Under the pieces are notes generated by a model. That model did no database searches. It was not told where the DNA came from and was given only the letters and a program-made list of their open reading frames with translations. A DNA stretch of 64,000 nucleotides, taken from positions 868,001 to 932,000 of the forward strand of contig NZ_BMTT01000001.1 of NCBI RefSeq assembly GCF_014649815.1, read 5' to 3'. Every line of letters begins with the position of its first letter. Position 1 is the first letter of the stretch. The DNA comes from Streptomyces mutabilis (GTDB lineage Bacteria > Actinomycetota > Actinomycetes > Streptomycetales > Streptomycetaceae). The translations under genes and the position numbers were made by a program. Below are positions 35,942-44,005 of this stretch, piece after piece.

Positions 35942-37248
35942 GGCCGCGCACCTGGGTGCTGCTCCTGGCCGCGGTGTTCGCCCTGCTCCAGCTCGCGAAC
36001 GTCACCGGCCGGGACACCCCCGACACCAAGAACTACCTGTCGTACGCCCTGAGCCTGACCGGTGAGAGCAAGCGCGGGGTGGCGGCGGCCACCATCGACT
36101 ACGTGTGCGCGAGCAAGGCGTCGACGGCCCGCCGTGACCAGAGCGTCCACGTGGTCCGCTTCCACCGCCCCGACCCCACCGACCGGGTCATGGACGAGTG
36201 CCGGGAGCGGGAGTGGCGGCAGGTGGAGCCGCGGCTGGCGGCCGGGCAGACCGGCGGGCACACCGTGCCGTACATGACGGAACGCTTCATGCGCATCTTC
36301 GAGGCGCGTCCCGGCTACCCGCTGTTCCTGGTGCCGTTCGTCACGCTGCTCGGGGTGACGTGGGGGCTGTGGGCGGCGGGCGTCGTCATCGCCTGCGCCG
36401 GCGGCGCCCTGGTCTTCCTGATCCTGCGCACCCTGTCCGTACCGGTGCCGCTCGCGCTGACCGGGCAGGCGCTGTACTACGTGCTGCCCTGCGGGACGAC
36501 GGCCATGCGCCCGATGACCGAGGGCCTGCTGATGGCGCTGTCGCTGGCGGCGGTGTGGGGGTGCGCGCTGGTGCTGCGGGAGGGGCGGCGGCGGGCCGGG
36601 TACGCGCTGGTCGGCGGGTCGCTGCTGGCGCTGTTCGCGGTGAAGCATTCCCAGGCCCTGTTCCTCGGGGTGTGCCTGGCGGCGGCGGGTGCGCTGATCG
36701 CGCTGCGACGGTGCCGGCGGGGCCGCCCGCCGGGCCGGGACGTGCTCGCGCTCGCGGCCGTCGGGCTCGCCGGTGCCGCCGTGACGATGCTCCTGTCGGG
36801 ACTGCTGCGCTACCCGTCCGTGTCCGACAGCCTCCAGGACCTGCTGACCGGCCATTTCGCCCGGCCGGACCGGAAGGACCCGTGGCCCGAGTTCTGGCAG
36901 TTGCAGGGCAACTTCTGGGTGGAGTGGCTGCGCCGGCAGGCGTGGGAGCCGCTGTTCGTCGCGGCCCTCGCCGCCGGGGCGTGGGGCGCGCTGCGGCGCG
37001 GTGGCACGGTCGGGGTCTTCCTGGTCGCGGTGGCGTTCACGGGCGTCCTGACGCAGGCGGGGCATCCGGACATCGACATCTGGGGCGAGCGGCTGATCGT
37101 GCTGGCGTGGCTGCTGCCGGTGGTGGGCGTTCCGCTGCTGCTGGAGCCGGCGGTGCGGGGCGGCCGGGTGGCGCTGCCGGTGCAGGAGCAGGGGCAGGGG
37201 CAGGGGCAGGGGCAGGGGCAGGCCGAACGGGCGCGCGCGGCCGACTGA
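35938..37248 (+). CDS. Polytopic membrane protein, GT-C-like
   Basis: 436 residues from GTG at 35938 (GTGA overlap with copy 3). Helix 1 (WVLLLAAVFALLQLANV) is followed by a loop with DTPDTKNYLS and two Cys-containing stretches (YVCASK, VMDECRE), then eight to nine more helices. An acidic first outer loop plus many helices is the pattern of GT-C lipid-linked-sugar transferases, but no family motif is certain. The C-terminus ends in a Gln-Gly repeat. Coupling to the polymerases suggests a step in decorating or building the same polymer. Confidence 0.75.
   Translation: MRPRTWVLLLAAVFALLQLANVTGRDTPDTKNYLSYALSLTGESKRGVAAATIDYVCASKASTARRDQSVHVVRFHRPDPTDRVMDECREREWRQVEPRLAAGQTGGHTVPYMTERFMRIFEARPGYPLFLVPFVTLLGVTWGLWAAGVVIACAGGALVFLILRTLSVPVPLALTGQALYYVLPCGTTAMRPMTEGLLMALSLAAVWGCALVLREGRRRAGYALVGGSLLALFAVKHSQALFLGVCLAAAGALIALRRCRRGRPPGRDVLALAAVGLAGAAVTMLLSGLLRYPSVSDSLQDLLTGHFARPDRKDPWPEFWQLQGNFWVEWLRRQAWEPLFVAALAAGAWGALRRGGTVGVFLVAVAFTGVLTQAGHPDIDIWGERLIVLAWLLPVVGVPLLLEPAVRGGRVALPVQEQGQGQGQGQGQAERARAAD
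37186..37222 (+). repeat. 6-nt repeat (caggggcagggg) at the 3' end of the GT-C-like gene
   Basis: About six units of GGGCAG encode QGQGQGQGQGQ just before the stop codon. It is a slippage-prone microsatellite that can change the C-terminal tail length in steps of two residues without shifting the frame. Confidence 0.8.
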
Positions 37249-37266
37249 CAGTCACTCAATGCGGTG

Positions 37267-37280
37267 ACGTGAAGTCACGT
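37267..37280. promoter_or_regulatory. Palindrome ACGTGA-AG-TCACGT
   Basis: Perfect 6-bp arms with a 2-bp centre, 19 bp after the stop of the GT-C-like gene and 70 bp before the next start. A TTGACT box follows at 37283-37288. It may be an operator for the membrane-protein gene downstream; too short to be a terminator. Confidence 0.35.
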
Positions 37281-37349
37281 CGTTGACTTCGGAGGGACTG
37301 CCGGGAACATACGGCAAATGCCCCAAATGTTCCACCCTTCGTCCGTCCC

Positions 37350-38912
37350 GTGAGCGCCGGTGCCCTCGTCCGGCGGCCCGTGCGCGGTGCGACGGCGCTT
37401 CGCGGCGGCCGGTCCTGGCGCCCCACCCCGTACCAGGCCGTCGGCTTCCTGTTCTTCCTCCTGATGACGCTGGCGTACTGGGCGGTGCCGCTGTGCTGCG
37501 ACGCCGGCCAGCACGCGGCCGTCGTCGAGCGCCTGAAGGCGGATCTGCTCCACCCCCGCCACCCGATGGCCGACCTGCCGGGCGAGGGCAGCGCCTACTA
37601 CTCGCCGTACGCCGTCGCGCAGGGTCTGTTCGCCCGGCTGACCGGGCTGGGCGGCTGGGAGGTGGTGCGGCTCGCCGGGCCGCTGAACCTGCTGGTGCTG
37701 CTGACCGGCCTCGGCCGCTTCGTGCGGGTGCTGAGCCCGCGTCCGTGGGCGCCGGTGCTGGCTCTGGGGGCGATGACGCTGCTGTGGGGCACCGAGCGGG
37801 CCTGGTGGAGCGGCTACCTCGGACTGATGTCGATGACGGGCAACCTCGGCTACCCGTCGGCGTTCGCGATCGGACTCACCTTCTGGGCCTGGGCCCTGAC
37901 GGGCGCGCGGGCCCGGGACGCGCGCCGGGTGCGCTACGTGGGGCCGAGCGGGCTGCACGGCCTGCCCGGGTACGCGGGGCTCGGCCTCCTGTACGGGCTG
38001 ATCCTCCTCGTCCACCCGATCACGGCGGTGGCGGCGGCGCTGGGCGCGGTGGCGCTGGTGGCCGGATGGCAGCGGGGGTGGCGGGGGCCGGTCGTCGGGC
38101 GGTGGGCGCTGACGGGCGGCGTGGCGACGGCCTCGGCGGCACTGTGGCCGTACTTCGACGTGTTCGCGCTGGCCGGCGACGAGAGCGTGGACGGGATGCA
38201 CCGGGTCCTGTACCTGGACCTGCCCGGGGAGTTCTGGCTGGCGCTGCTCGGGCTGCCGGCGCTGTGGCTGCGCGGGCGGGCGTCGGCGCGTGATCCGCTG
38301 GTGCTGATGTTCGCGCTGGACTGCGCCGTGGTGGCGTACGGCTGGTTCAGCGGCCACTACACCTACGGCCGGATCCTCGGGCTGACGCTGGTGCCGTTGC
38401 AGTTCGCCCTGGCGGTGGAGTTGGCGGCGCCCCGGCCGTGGGGGTGGCGGCGCGGGGCGCTGGGGTGGGCGGCGGCCGCGGGGGCGCTGCTGGGTTTCCT
38501 CACCGTCCAGGCGGGGGCGGTGGTGCCGCGGGCGCTGGACCCGGTCGGCTTCGAGCAGCCACCGCACTGGCCGACGTACGAGTGGGCGGCGCGGCACATC
38601 GGCCCCGGCGAGGTCGTGATCACCGACGGCTACTTCGCCGGTCACGCCATCGCCGGGTACGGGCCGAACCTGGCGGCGCCCGCCTGGCCGGACCCGTCGC
38701 TGGACGAGCGGGAGCGCGTGCGACGGGCGGCCGACGTCGAGGCGTACCTCGAGCCCGGCTCGACCCGTGCCGAGCGCGCCGCCGTCGTCCGCCGCTACCA
38801 CGTCCGCTGGCTGCTGCTGACGCGCTGGCAGCCGGTGCCCGAAGAGGCGGTGGTGGTGGCGTGGAGCGAGCGGACGGGAGAGGTGCTGGCGCGGGTCCCG
38901 GCCGGGAGGTGA
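37350..38912 (+). CDS. Polytopic membrane protein, paralogue of the protein at 47988-49433
   Basis: 520 residues from GTG at 37350; no strong ribosome site, so the start is uncertain. About ten membrane helices, the first at FLFFLLMTLAYWAVPL. Landmarks shared with the paralogue: YYSPYAVAQG (there YYSPWTVLLG), LLWGTERAWWSGYLGL (LLWGTDEFSWSGFLGL), WPYFDVFALAG (WPYYDFFALLG), SGHYTYGRILG (SGHWSWGRALP) and a C-terminal soluble part with VRWLLLTR. I do not know a named family; it resembles GT-C or YfhO-like membrane enzymes. It ends directly against ohrA (stop codons one nt apart on opposite strands). Presumed to act on the wall polymer made by the neighbouring genes. Confidence 0.8.
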   Translation: MSAGALVRRPVRGATALRGGRSWRPTPYQAVGFLFFLLMTLAYWAVPLCCDAGQHAAVVERLKADLLHPRHPMADLPGEGSAYYSPYAVAQGLFARLTGLGGWEVVRLAGPLNLLVLLTGLGRFVRVLSPRPWAPVLALGAMTLLWGTERAWWSGYLGLMSMTGNLGYPSAFAIGLTFWAWALTGARARDARRVRYVGPSGLHGLPGYAGLGLLYGLILLVHPITAVAAALGAVALVAGWQRGWRGPVVGRWALTGGVATASAALWPYFDVFALAGDESVDGMHRVLYLDLPGEFWLALLGLPALWLRGRASARDPLVLMFALDCAVVAYGWFSGHYTYGRILGLTLVPLQFALAVELAAPRPWGWRRGALGWAAAAGALLGFLTVQAGAVVPRALDPVGFEQPPHWPTYEWAARHIGPGEVVITDGYFAGHAIAGYGPNLAAPAWPDPSLDERERVRRAADVEAYLEPGSTRAERAAVVRRYHVRWLLLTRWQPVPEEAVVVAWSERTGEVLARVPAGR

Positions 38913-39326
38913 CTACTCGATGACGAGGTCTACCGGGATGTTGCCGCGGGTCGCGTTGGAGTAGGGGCAGACCTGGTGGGCCTGCTCGACCAGCTTGCGG
39001 CCGGTCTCCTCGTCCACGCCCTCGGGCAGCTCGACGCGCAGCGTGACGGCGAGCGCGAAGCCCTCGCCCTGCTTGCCGATGCCGACCTCGGCGGTCACCG
39101 CGGCGTCGCCGACGTCTACCTTCGCCTGCCGGCCGACGAGGCCGAGGGCGCTGCCGAAGCAGGCGGCGTACCCGGCGGCGAACAGTTGCTCGGGGTTGGT
39201 GCCCTGACCGCTGCCGCCCATCTCGACGGGGATGCCGAGCGCGAGGTCGAGCGTGCCGTCGGAGCTGACGGTGCGGCCGTCGCGGCCGTGGGTGGCGGTG
39301 GCGGCGGCGGTGTAGAGCGCGTCCAT
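38913..39326 (-). CDS. ohrA: OhrA, organic hydroperoxide resistance thiol peroxidase
   Basis: 137 residues from ATG at 39326; 18 in-frame residues upstream are rejected on family length. OsmC/Ohr fold with both redox cysteines: Cys56 in AACFGSA and Cys120 in VCPYSNATRG. TNPEQLFAAGYAACF is the Ohr signature. It reduces organic hydroperoxides in the cytoplasm, recycled by lipoylated proteins or dithiols. Divergent from ohrR with a perfect palindrome in the 126-bp spacer. In S. coelicolor the pair ohrA/ohrR has the same arrangement. Confidence 0.95.
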   Translation of the reverse strand: MDALYTAAATATHGRDGRTVSSDGTLDLALGIPVEMGGSGQGTNPEQLFAAGYAACFGSALGLVGRQAKVDVGDAAVTAEVGIGKQGEGFALAVTLRVELPEGVDEETGRKLVEQAHQVCPYSNATRGNIPVDLVIE

Positions 39327-39402
39327 GGGTGAACCGTCCCTCACTGAAGATCTGAGAAGCGTCTCGGCGACGCCTGACACCCACTAGTAGAGCACGCAAT
39401 TA

Positions 39403-39416
39403 AGTTGTGCACAACT
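39403..39416. promoter_or_regulatory. OhrR operator candidate in the ohrA-ohrR spacer
   Basis: AGTTGTGCACAACT is a perfect 14-bp palindrome midway between the two starts, flanked by a degenerate overlapping repeat (CAATTAAGTTG). The A/T-rich stretch stands out in this GC-rich DNA. Dual control of both genes by OhrR is known for this system; the exact site is inferred. Confidence 0.75.
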
Positions 39417-39452
39417 AAATGGTGCGCAATACCCGTCGGCTACCCTGGAGGC

Positions 39453-39923
39453 ATGACCACGCCCGCAACGGACTGGCTCCGCCTGGACCAGCAGATCTGC
39501 TTCTCCCTGAACGCGGCCTCGCGCGCCTTCAACGGCGTCTACCGCGTGGTTCTCAAGGACCTCGGGCTCACCTACCCGCAGTACCTGGTGATGCTGGTGC
39601 TCTGGGAGCACGGGGAGCTGCCGGTGAAGAAGCTCGGCGAGCACCTGCGGCTCGACTCCGGCACGCTGTCGCCCCTGCTCAAGCGGCTGGAGGCGGCCGG
39701 TCTGGTCCGGCGGGAGCGCAGCGTGCGTGACGAGCGGTCGGTTCGGGTGCGGCCGACCGGGGAGGGCGTGGCACTGCGCGAGCGGGCCACCGAGGTGCCG
39801 CGCCGGGTCGCGACGGCGACCGGTCTGGACCTCGCGGAGGTCCAGGACCTGCGCGCCCGCCTCGACCGGCTCACGGCGGCCCTGGACACGTACGGCACCG
39901 AAGCGGCCTCCACCGCGTCCTGA
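39453..39923 (+). CDS. ohrR: OhrR, MarR-family organic peroxide sensor and repressor
   Basis: 156 residues from ATG at 39453 (TGGAGG five nt upstream). MarR winged helix (GELPVKKLGEHLRLDSGTLSPLLKRLEAAGLVRRERS). The sensing Cys is Cys16 in LRLDQQICFSLNAASR, the OhrR signature; no second conserved Cys is seen, so it is a one-Cys type that reacts through mixed disulfides. Oxidation releases it from the operator and opens ohrA and ohrR. Confidence 0.95.
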   Translation: MTTPATDWLRLDQQICFSLNAASRAFNGVYRVVLKDLGLTYPQYLVMLVLWEHGELPVKKLGEHLRLDSGTLSPLLKRLEAAGLVRRERSVRDERSVRVRPTGEGVALRERATEVPRRVATATGLDLAEVQDLRARLDRLTAALDTYGTEAASTAS

Positions 39924-39998
39924 CCGGTGCGGGGCCCGTCGGGCGCCGGGATGACGGATCATGACTACCGAGGACCACTGACGAGGGGACGGCCGCAC

Positions 39999-40979
39999 AT
40001 GACCTGGCTGATCACCGGCGGCGCCGGATACATCGGGGCGCACGTCGTACGCGCGATGACGGAGGCGGGCGAGCGGACGGTCGTGTACGACGACCTGTCC
40101 ACCGGAATCGCCGAGCGCGTGCCCGACGGCGTCCCCCTGGTGGTGGGCTCGGTCCTGGACGGCGAACGGGTCGCCCGCGCCCTCGCCGACCACTCCGTCA
40201 CCGGTGTGGTGCACCTCGCCGCGAAGAAGCAGGTCGGCGAGTCGGTGCAGCTGCCGCTGGACTACTACCGGGAGAACGTCGAGGGTCTGCGCGTTCTGCT
40301 GGAGGCGGTTACGGCCGCCGAGGTCCCGTCCTTCGTCTTCTCCTCCTCCGCGGCCGTTTACGGCATGCCCGACGTGGACCTGGTGACGGAGGAGACGCCG
40401 TGCCTGCCCATGTCGCCGTACGGCGAGACCAAGCTGGCCGGTGAGTGGCTGGTCCGCGCGACCGGCCGGGCGACGGGGCTGTCCACGGCCTGCCTGCGCT
40501 ACTTCAACGTGGCGGGCGCGGCAAGCCCGGAGCTGGCCGACACCGGCGTCCACAACCTCGTCCCGATGGTCTTCGAGAAGCTCAGCGAGTCCGCGGCCCC
40601 CCGGATCTTCGGCGACGACTACGCGACGCCGGACGGCACCTGCGTCCGCGACTACATCCACGTGGTCGACCTGGCCGAGGCCCACGTCGCCGCGGCCCGC
40701 GCCCTGGGGTCCGCCCCCGGCCGCACCCTCACCCTCAACATCGGCCGGGGCGAGGGCGTCTCCGTCCGCGAGATGATCGACCGCATCAACGCCCTCACCG
40801 GCTACGACCACCCCCCGACGGTCACTCCGCGCCGCCCCGGCGACCCGGCCCGCGTGGTCGCCTCGTCCGACCGCGCCGCCGTGGAACTGGGCTGGAAGGC
40901 CAAGTACGACGTCGAGGACATGATCACGTCGGCGTGGGCGGGCTGGGTGCGGCTGCATCCGAAGGCCGCGCGGGACTGA
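39999..40979 (+). CDS. galE: UDP-glucose 4-epimerase
   Basis: 326 residues from ATG at 39999, with GAGGGG 11 nt upstream. Rossmann NAD site GGAGYIG, catalytic Ser in SSSAAVYG, catalytic Tyr/Lys in SPYGETKL, and GTCVRDYIHVVDLA. It interconverts UDP-glucose and UDP-galactose (or the N-acetyl forms) and can supply sugars for the teichoic-acid-type polymers made by its neighbours. It starts 75 bp after ohrR and may be co-transcribed with it, but a wall-polymer role is more likely. Confidence 0.95.
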   Translation: MTWLITGGAGYIGAHVVRAMTEAGERTVVYDDLSTGIAERVPDGVPLVVGSVLDGERVARALADHSVTGVVHLAAKKQVGESVQLPLDYYRENVEGLRVLLEAVTAAEVPSFVFSSSAAVYGMPDVDLVTEETPCLPMSPYGETKLAGEWLVRATGRATGLSTACLRYFNVAGAASPELADTGVHNLVPMVFEKLSESAAPRIFGDDYATPDGTCVRDYIHVVDLAEAHVAAARALGSAPGRTLTLNIGRGEGVSVREMIDRINALTGYDHPPTVTPRRPGDPARVVASSDRAAVELGWKAKYDVEDMITSAWAGWVRLHPKAARD

Positions 40980-41059
40980 GGCGCGCACCACCGACGGTCA
41001 CCCGGGCCGCCGGGACCGCGGGCTTCCCCGCGCCGCCCGCGGTTCCGGGTGCGGCTCAC

Positions 41060-41289
41060 AACCGCTGAACGCAGGGCGGCCCGCCACTGCGGCGAGGGAT
41101 CCGCGCCCGGCCGCGTCCAGCACTCCCGGCCGCCGGCGATCCGCCTCCCGCACCGTCCACAGCGACGCGACCCGGTGGACACCCAGCGTCCTGTGCGGGG
41201 ACCTCCACCTCGGAGACCACGGTGTCGCCGTCGGCCACGACGCGCATCACGTGGATCGACCAGCCCTCGGGTACTCCGCGTCGACACGC
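41060..41289 (-). pseudogene. SnoaL/NTF2-like gene remnant with two single-base frameshifts
   Basis: On the minus strand three frames join into one protein: GWSIHVMRVVADGDTVVSEV (about 41197-41288), then one base shifted PHRTLGVHRVASLWTVRE (about 41145-41200), then one base shifted again RIAGGRECWTRPGADPSPQW (about 41079-41143). Read together this is the C-terminal half of a nuclear-transport-factor-2-like protein (SnoaL fold) common in Streptomyces. The N-terminal half is missing because the TetR gene ends at the join. It may be a decayed gene or contain sequencing errors. Confidence 0.7.
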
Positions 41290-41916
41290 CTAGAGCGCCT
41301 TCAGCCCCTCCGCCGTCGCCCGCGCCAGCGCTCCCAGGTACCCCTTCGGCAGCTTCGGGCTGCGGATGACCACCGAACGCCAGTACAGCGGGCCCGAGAT
41401 CAGGTCGAGCGCGAGGTCGGTGTCGACGGCCGGGCCCAGCTCGCCGCGTTCCGCCGCCGCCGCGAGGATCCTGCTGGCGACGCCGTCCTGCCCCTCCCTC
41501 AGGGTCTTCCGCATGGCCTCGGCGATGTCGGGATTGCGGGCGGCCTCGGCCTGCAGGTCCGGGATGATCTGCGAGGCCACCGGGTGGCGCAGGGCCCGGG
41601 ACGTCACCTCGTACAGCAACCGCAGGTCGCCCTCCAGGGACCCGGTGTCCGGCACGGGCAGGCCCTGCACGGCGAGCGCGGAGACGATGTCGAGGACCAG
41701 GTGCAGCTTGGAGCGCCAGCGCCGGTAGACGGCCGTCTTGCCGACCCCCGCGCGGCGCGCGATGCCCTCGATGGACATCCGCGCGTAGCCGACCGCCGCC
41801 AGTTCCTCGAAGACCGCCGCCCGGATGGCCTCCGTCACGTCCTCGCGGAGCACCGCCGCCCCGGCGGGTGCCCGGCGGCGCGGGCGCGGCTGCGGCTCGT
41901 CGGCGTGGGTCGTCAT
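41290..41916 (-). CDS. TetR-family regulator, divergent from tagG
   Basis: 208 residues from ATG at 41916; an in-frame TTG at 41925 would add three. A basic Pro/Arg N-tail precedes the TetR helix-turn-helix at about 25-70 (AAVFEELAAVGYARMSIEGIARRAGVGKTAVYRRW). The C-terminal ligand domain has SGPLYWRSVV, the TetR_C_11-like signature. A 27-bp direct repeat in the 167-bp spacer to tagG is the likely operator, so it probably represses itself and the exporter operon. The ligand is unknown. No ribosome site is visible, so the mRNA may be leaderless. Confidence 0.88.
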   Translation of the reverse strand: MTTHADEPQPRPRRRAPAGAAVLREDVTEAIRAAVFEELAAVGYARMSIEGIARRAGVGKTAVYRRWRSKLHLVLDIVSALAVQGLPVPDTGSLEGDLRLLYEVTSRALRHPVASQIIPDLQAEAARNPDIAEAMRKTLREGQDGVASRILAAAAERGELGPAVDTDLALDLISGPLYWRSVVIRSPKLPKGYLGALARATAEGLKAL

Positions 41917-41936
41917 GCGAGCCAAGCATAGGGGCG

Positions 41937-42011
41937 TAACGACGAAACGGTTGCGTTCCGACGCGGCGACGCCCTACGCTCACGTTACGACGATACGGTC
42001 CCGTCCCGACG
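41937..42011. promoter_or_regulatory. Duplicated 27-bp operator-like repeat between the TetR gene and tagG
   Basis: Copy 1 at 41937-41963 and copy 2 at 41985-42011, 48 bp apart, agree at 22 of 27 positions. The core is ACGACGAWACGGT, then a C/G-variable pair, CGTYCCGACG. Each has a quasi-palindromic centre (GAAACG-gttg-CGTTCC in copy 1). Copy 1 is 21 bp from the TetR start and copy 2 is 73 bp from the tagG start, suiting binding to both promoters. Confidence 0.6.
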
Positions 42012-42083
42012 TAATGAACGTGCTTCGACACGCAGGTGAACGCCGGGCGTCACCTCCCCCTCCCCCGAGCGAAAGCAGCGGAT

Positions 42084-43022
42084 GTGAGCCAGGTCCTCCA
42101 CACACCGCCTCCGAAACCGGCCCCGGCCTCCCCGGCCTCCCTCGCCGACGAACACGACCTCGCGGCCCTCGCCGCCCGCCACGGCCTGACGGTCAGCGGC
42201 GCCCGCCCCTCCCTGCCGGAGTACGTCCGCCAACTCTGGGCGCGCCGGCACTTCATCACCGCCTTCGCCACCGCCAAGCTCACCGCCCAGTACAGCCAGG
42301 CCAAGCTGGGCCAGGTCTGGCAGGTGATGACGCCCCTGCTCAACGCGGCGGTGTACTACTTCATCTTCGGCGTGCTGATGAACACCAGCCGGGGCGTGGA
42401 GGACTTCGTCCCGTTCCTGGTCACCGGCGTGTTCGTGTGGACCTTCACGCAGAGCTCGATCATGGCGGGCACCAAGGCCATCTCCGGCAACCTCGGCCTC
42501 GTGCGCGCCCTGCACTTCCCGCGGGCCGCGCTGCCGGTCTCCTTCTGCCTCCAGCAGCTCCAGCAACTGCTGTTCTCGATGGCCGCGCTCGTCGTCATCC
42601 TGCTCGCCTTCGGCGTGCCGCCCGCCCCGTCCTGGGTGCTGGCGGTGCCGGCACTGGTGCTGCAGTTCCTGTTCAACGCGGGCGTGTCGCTGTTCATGGC
42701 CCGGGTGGGCGCCAAGATCCCCGACGCGGCCCAGCTGATGCCGTTCCTGCTGCGCACCTGGATGTACGCCTCCGGCGTCATGTTCAGCATCGACCACATG
42801 ACCGGCCCGGACAGCGGCCTGCCCTCCTGGGTCGGCACGGTGCTCCAGCTCAACCCCGCCGTCGTCTACATCGACCTGATGCGCTTCGCCCTGATCGACA
42901 CCTTCGACGCGAGCCACCTGCCGCCCCACGTGTGGGCGCTCGCGCTCGGCTGGGCGCTGGTCGCCGGCGTCGGCGGTTTCATCTACTTCTGGAAGGCCGA
43001 GGAGACGTACGGTCGTGGCTGA
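42084..43022 (+). CDS. tagG: TagG-like wall-polymer ABC exporter permease
   Basis: 312 residues from GTG at 42084; an upstream in-frame GTG at 42036 lacks support. Six membrane helices in the ABC-2 fold (Wzm/TagG). YSQAKLGQVWQVMTPLLNA is the amphipathic entry helix and FGVLMNTSRGVEDFVPFLVTG follows. With TagH it flips a lipid-linked teichoic-acid-like polymer to the cell surface. Its stop overlaps the tagH GTG by 8 nt. A TetR gene is divergent upstream. Confidence 0.9.
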   Translation: MSQVLHTPPPKPAPASPASLADEHDLAALAARHGLTVSGARPSLPEYVRQLWARRHFITAFATAKLTAQYSQAKLGQVWQVMTPLLNAAVYYFIFGVLMNTSRGVEDFVPFLVTGVFVWTFTQSSIMAGTKAISGNLGLVRALHFPRAALPVSFCLQQLQQLLFSMAALVVILLAFGVPPAPSWVLAVPALVLQFLFNAGVSLFMARVGAKIPDAAQLMPFLLRTWMYASGVMFSIDHMTGPDSGLPSWVGTVLQLNPAVVYIDLMRFALIDTFDASHLPPHVWALALGWALVAGVGGFIYFWKAEETYGRG

Positions 43023-43872
43023 CACCCCCGCTGACAACACCCCCGCCGGCACCCCCGCCGAGCGCGTCCCCACCGTCGTCGCCGACGGCGTCGACATCGT
43101 CTACCGGGTCAACGGCACCGGCGCCGGCCGGGGCTCCGCGACCGCCGCCCTCAACCGCATCGTGCGCCGGAAGAAGGCCGAGAAGGCGGCGGGCGTACGC
43201 CGGGTGCACGCTGTGAAGAACGTCTCCTTCGTGGCGTACCGGGGCGAGGCCATCGGCCTGATCGGCACCAACGGTTCCGGCAAGTCGACGCTGCTGAAGG
43301 CGGTCGCCGGTCTGCTCCCCGTCGAGAACGGCCGCATCTACACCGACGGCCAGCCCTCCCTCCTCGGCGTCAACGCGGCCCTGATGAACGACCTCACCGG
43401 TGAGCGCAACGTGCACCTCGGCGGCCTGGCGATGGGCATGTCCCGGGCGCAGATCAAGGAGCGGTACCAGGAGATCGTCGACTTCTCCGGGATCAACGAC
43501 AAGGGCGATTTCATCACCCTGCCGATGCGCACGTACTCCTCCGGCATGGCGGCCCGGCTGCGCTTCTCCATCGCCGCCGCCAAGGACCACGACGTCCTCC
43601 TCGTCGACGAGGCCCTGGCCACCGGTGACCGCTCCTTCCAGAAGAGGTCCGAGGAACGCATCCGGGAGCTGCGCAAGCACGCCGGCACGGTGTTCCTGGT
43701 GAGCCACAGCAACAAGTCGATCCGGGACACCTGCGACCGGGTGCTGTGGCTGGAGCGCGGCGAGCTGCGCATGGACGGGCCGACGGACGAGGTCCTGAAG
43801 GAGTACGAGAAGTTCACCGGCGGCCCGGACAGGGCGGCCAAGCCCGCCCCGAAGGCGAAGACGGCCGCCTGA
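43015..43872 (+). CDS. tagH: TagH-like wall-polymer ABC exporter ATPase
   Basis: 285 residues from GTG at 43015. After a 60-residue basic N-extension come Walker A GTNGSGKST (84-92), signature YSSGM (the teichoic/LPS exporter form of LSGGQ), Walker B VLLVDEALATGD and the switch His in LVSHS. The C-terminus is short, without the polymer-binding domain of Wzt, as in TagH types that export unmodified chains. It powers TagG. Confidence 0.92.
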   Translation: MADTPADNTPAGTPAERVPTVVADGVDIVYRVNGTGAGRGSATAALNRIVRRKKAEKAAGVRRVHAVKNVSFVAYRGEAIGLIGTNGSGKSTLLKAVAGLLPVENGRIYTDGQPSLLGVNAALMNDLTGERNVHLGGLAMGMSRAQIKERYQEIVDFSGINDKGDFITLPMRTYSSGMAARLRFSIAAAKDHDVLLVDEALATGDRSFQKRSEERIRELRKHAGTVFLVSHSNKSIRDTCDRVLWLERGELRMDGPTDEVLKEYEKFTGGPDRAAKPAPKAKTAA

Positions 43873-44005
43873 CCGCCTGCGGGGCGCCGCGCCCCTCCCC
43901 CGGGAGGCGCACCTGCGGTTAACCCTTTTGCCCGATTAGTGCAACTATGGCCGGACGAACGAACAGGAGTGTGCCGGGAGCGACGACGGCGAAGGAGTCC
44001 CCGCG

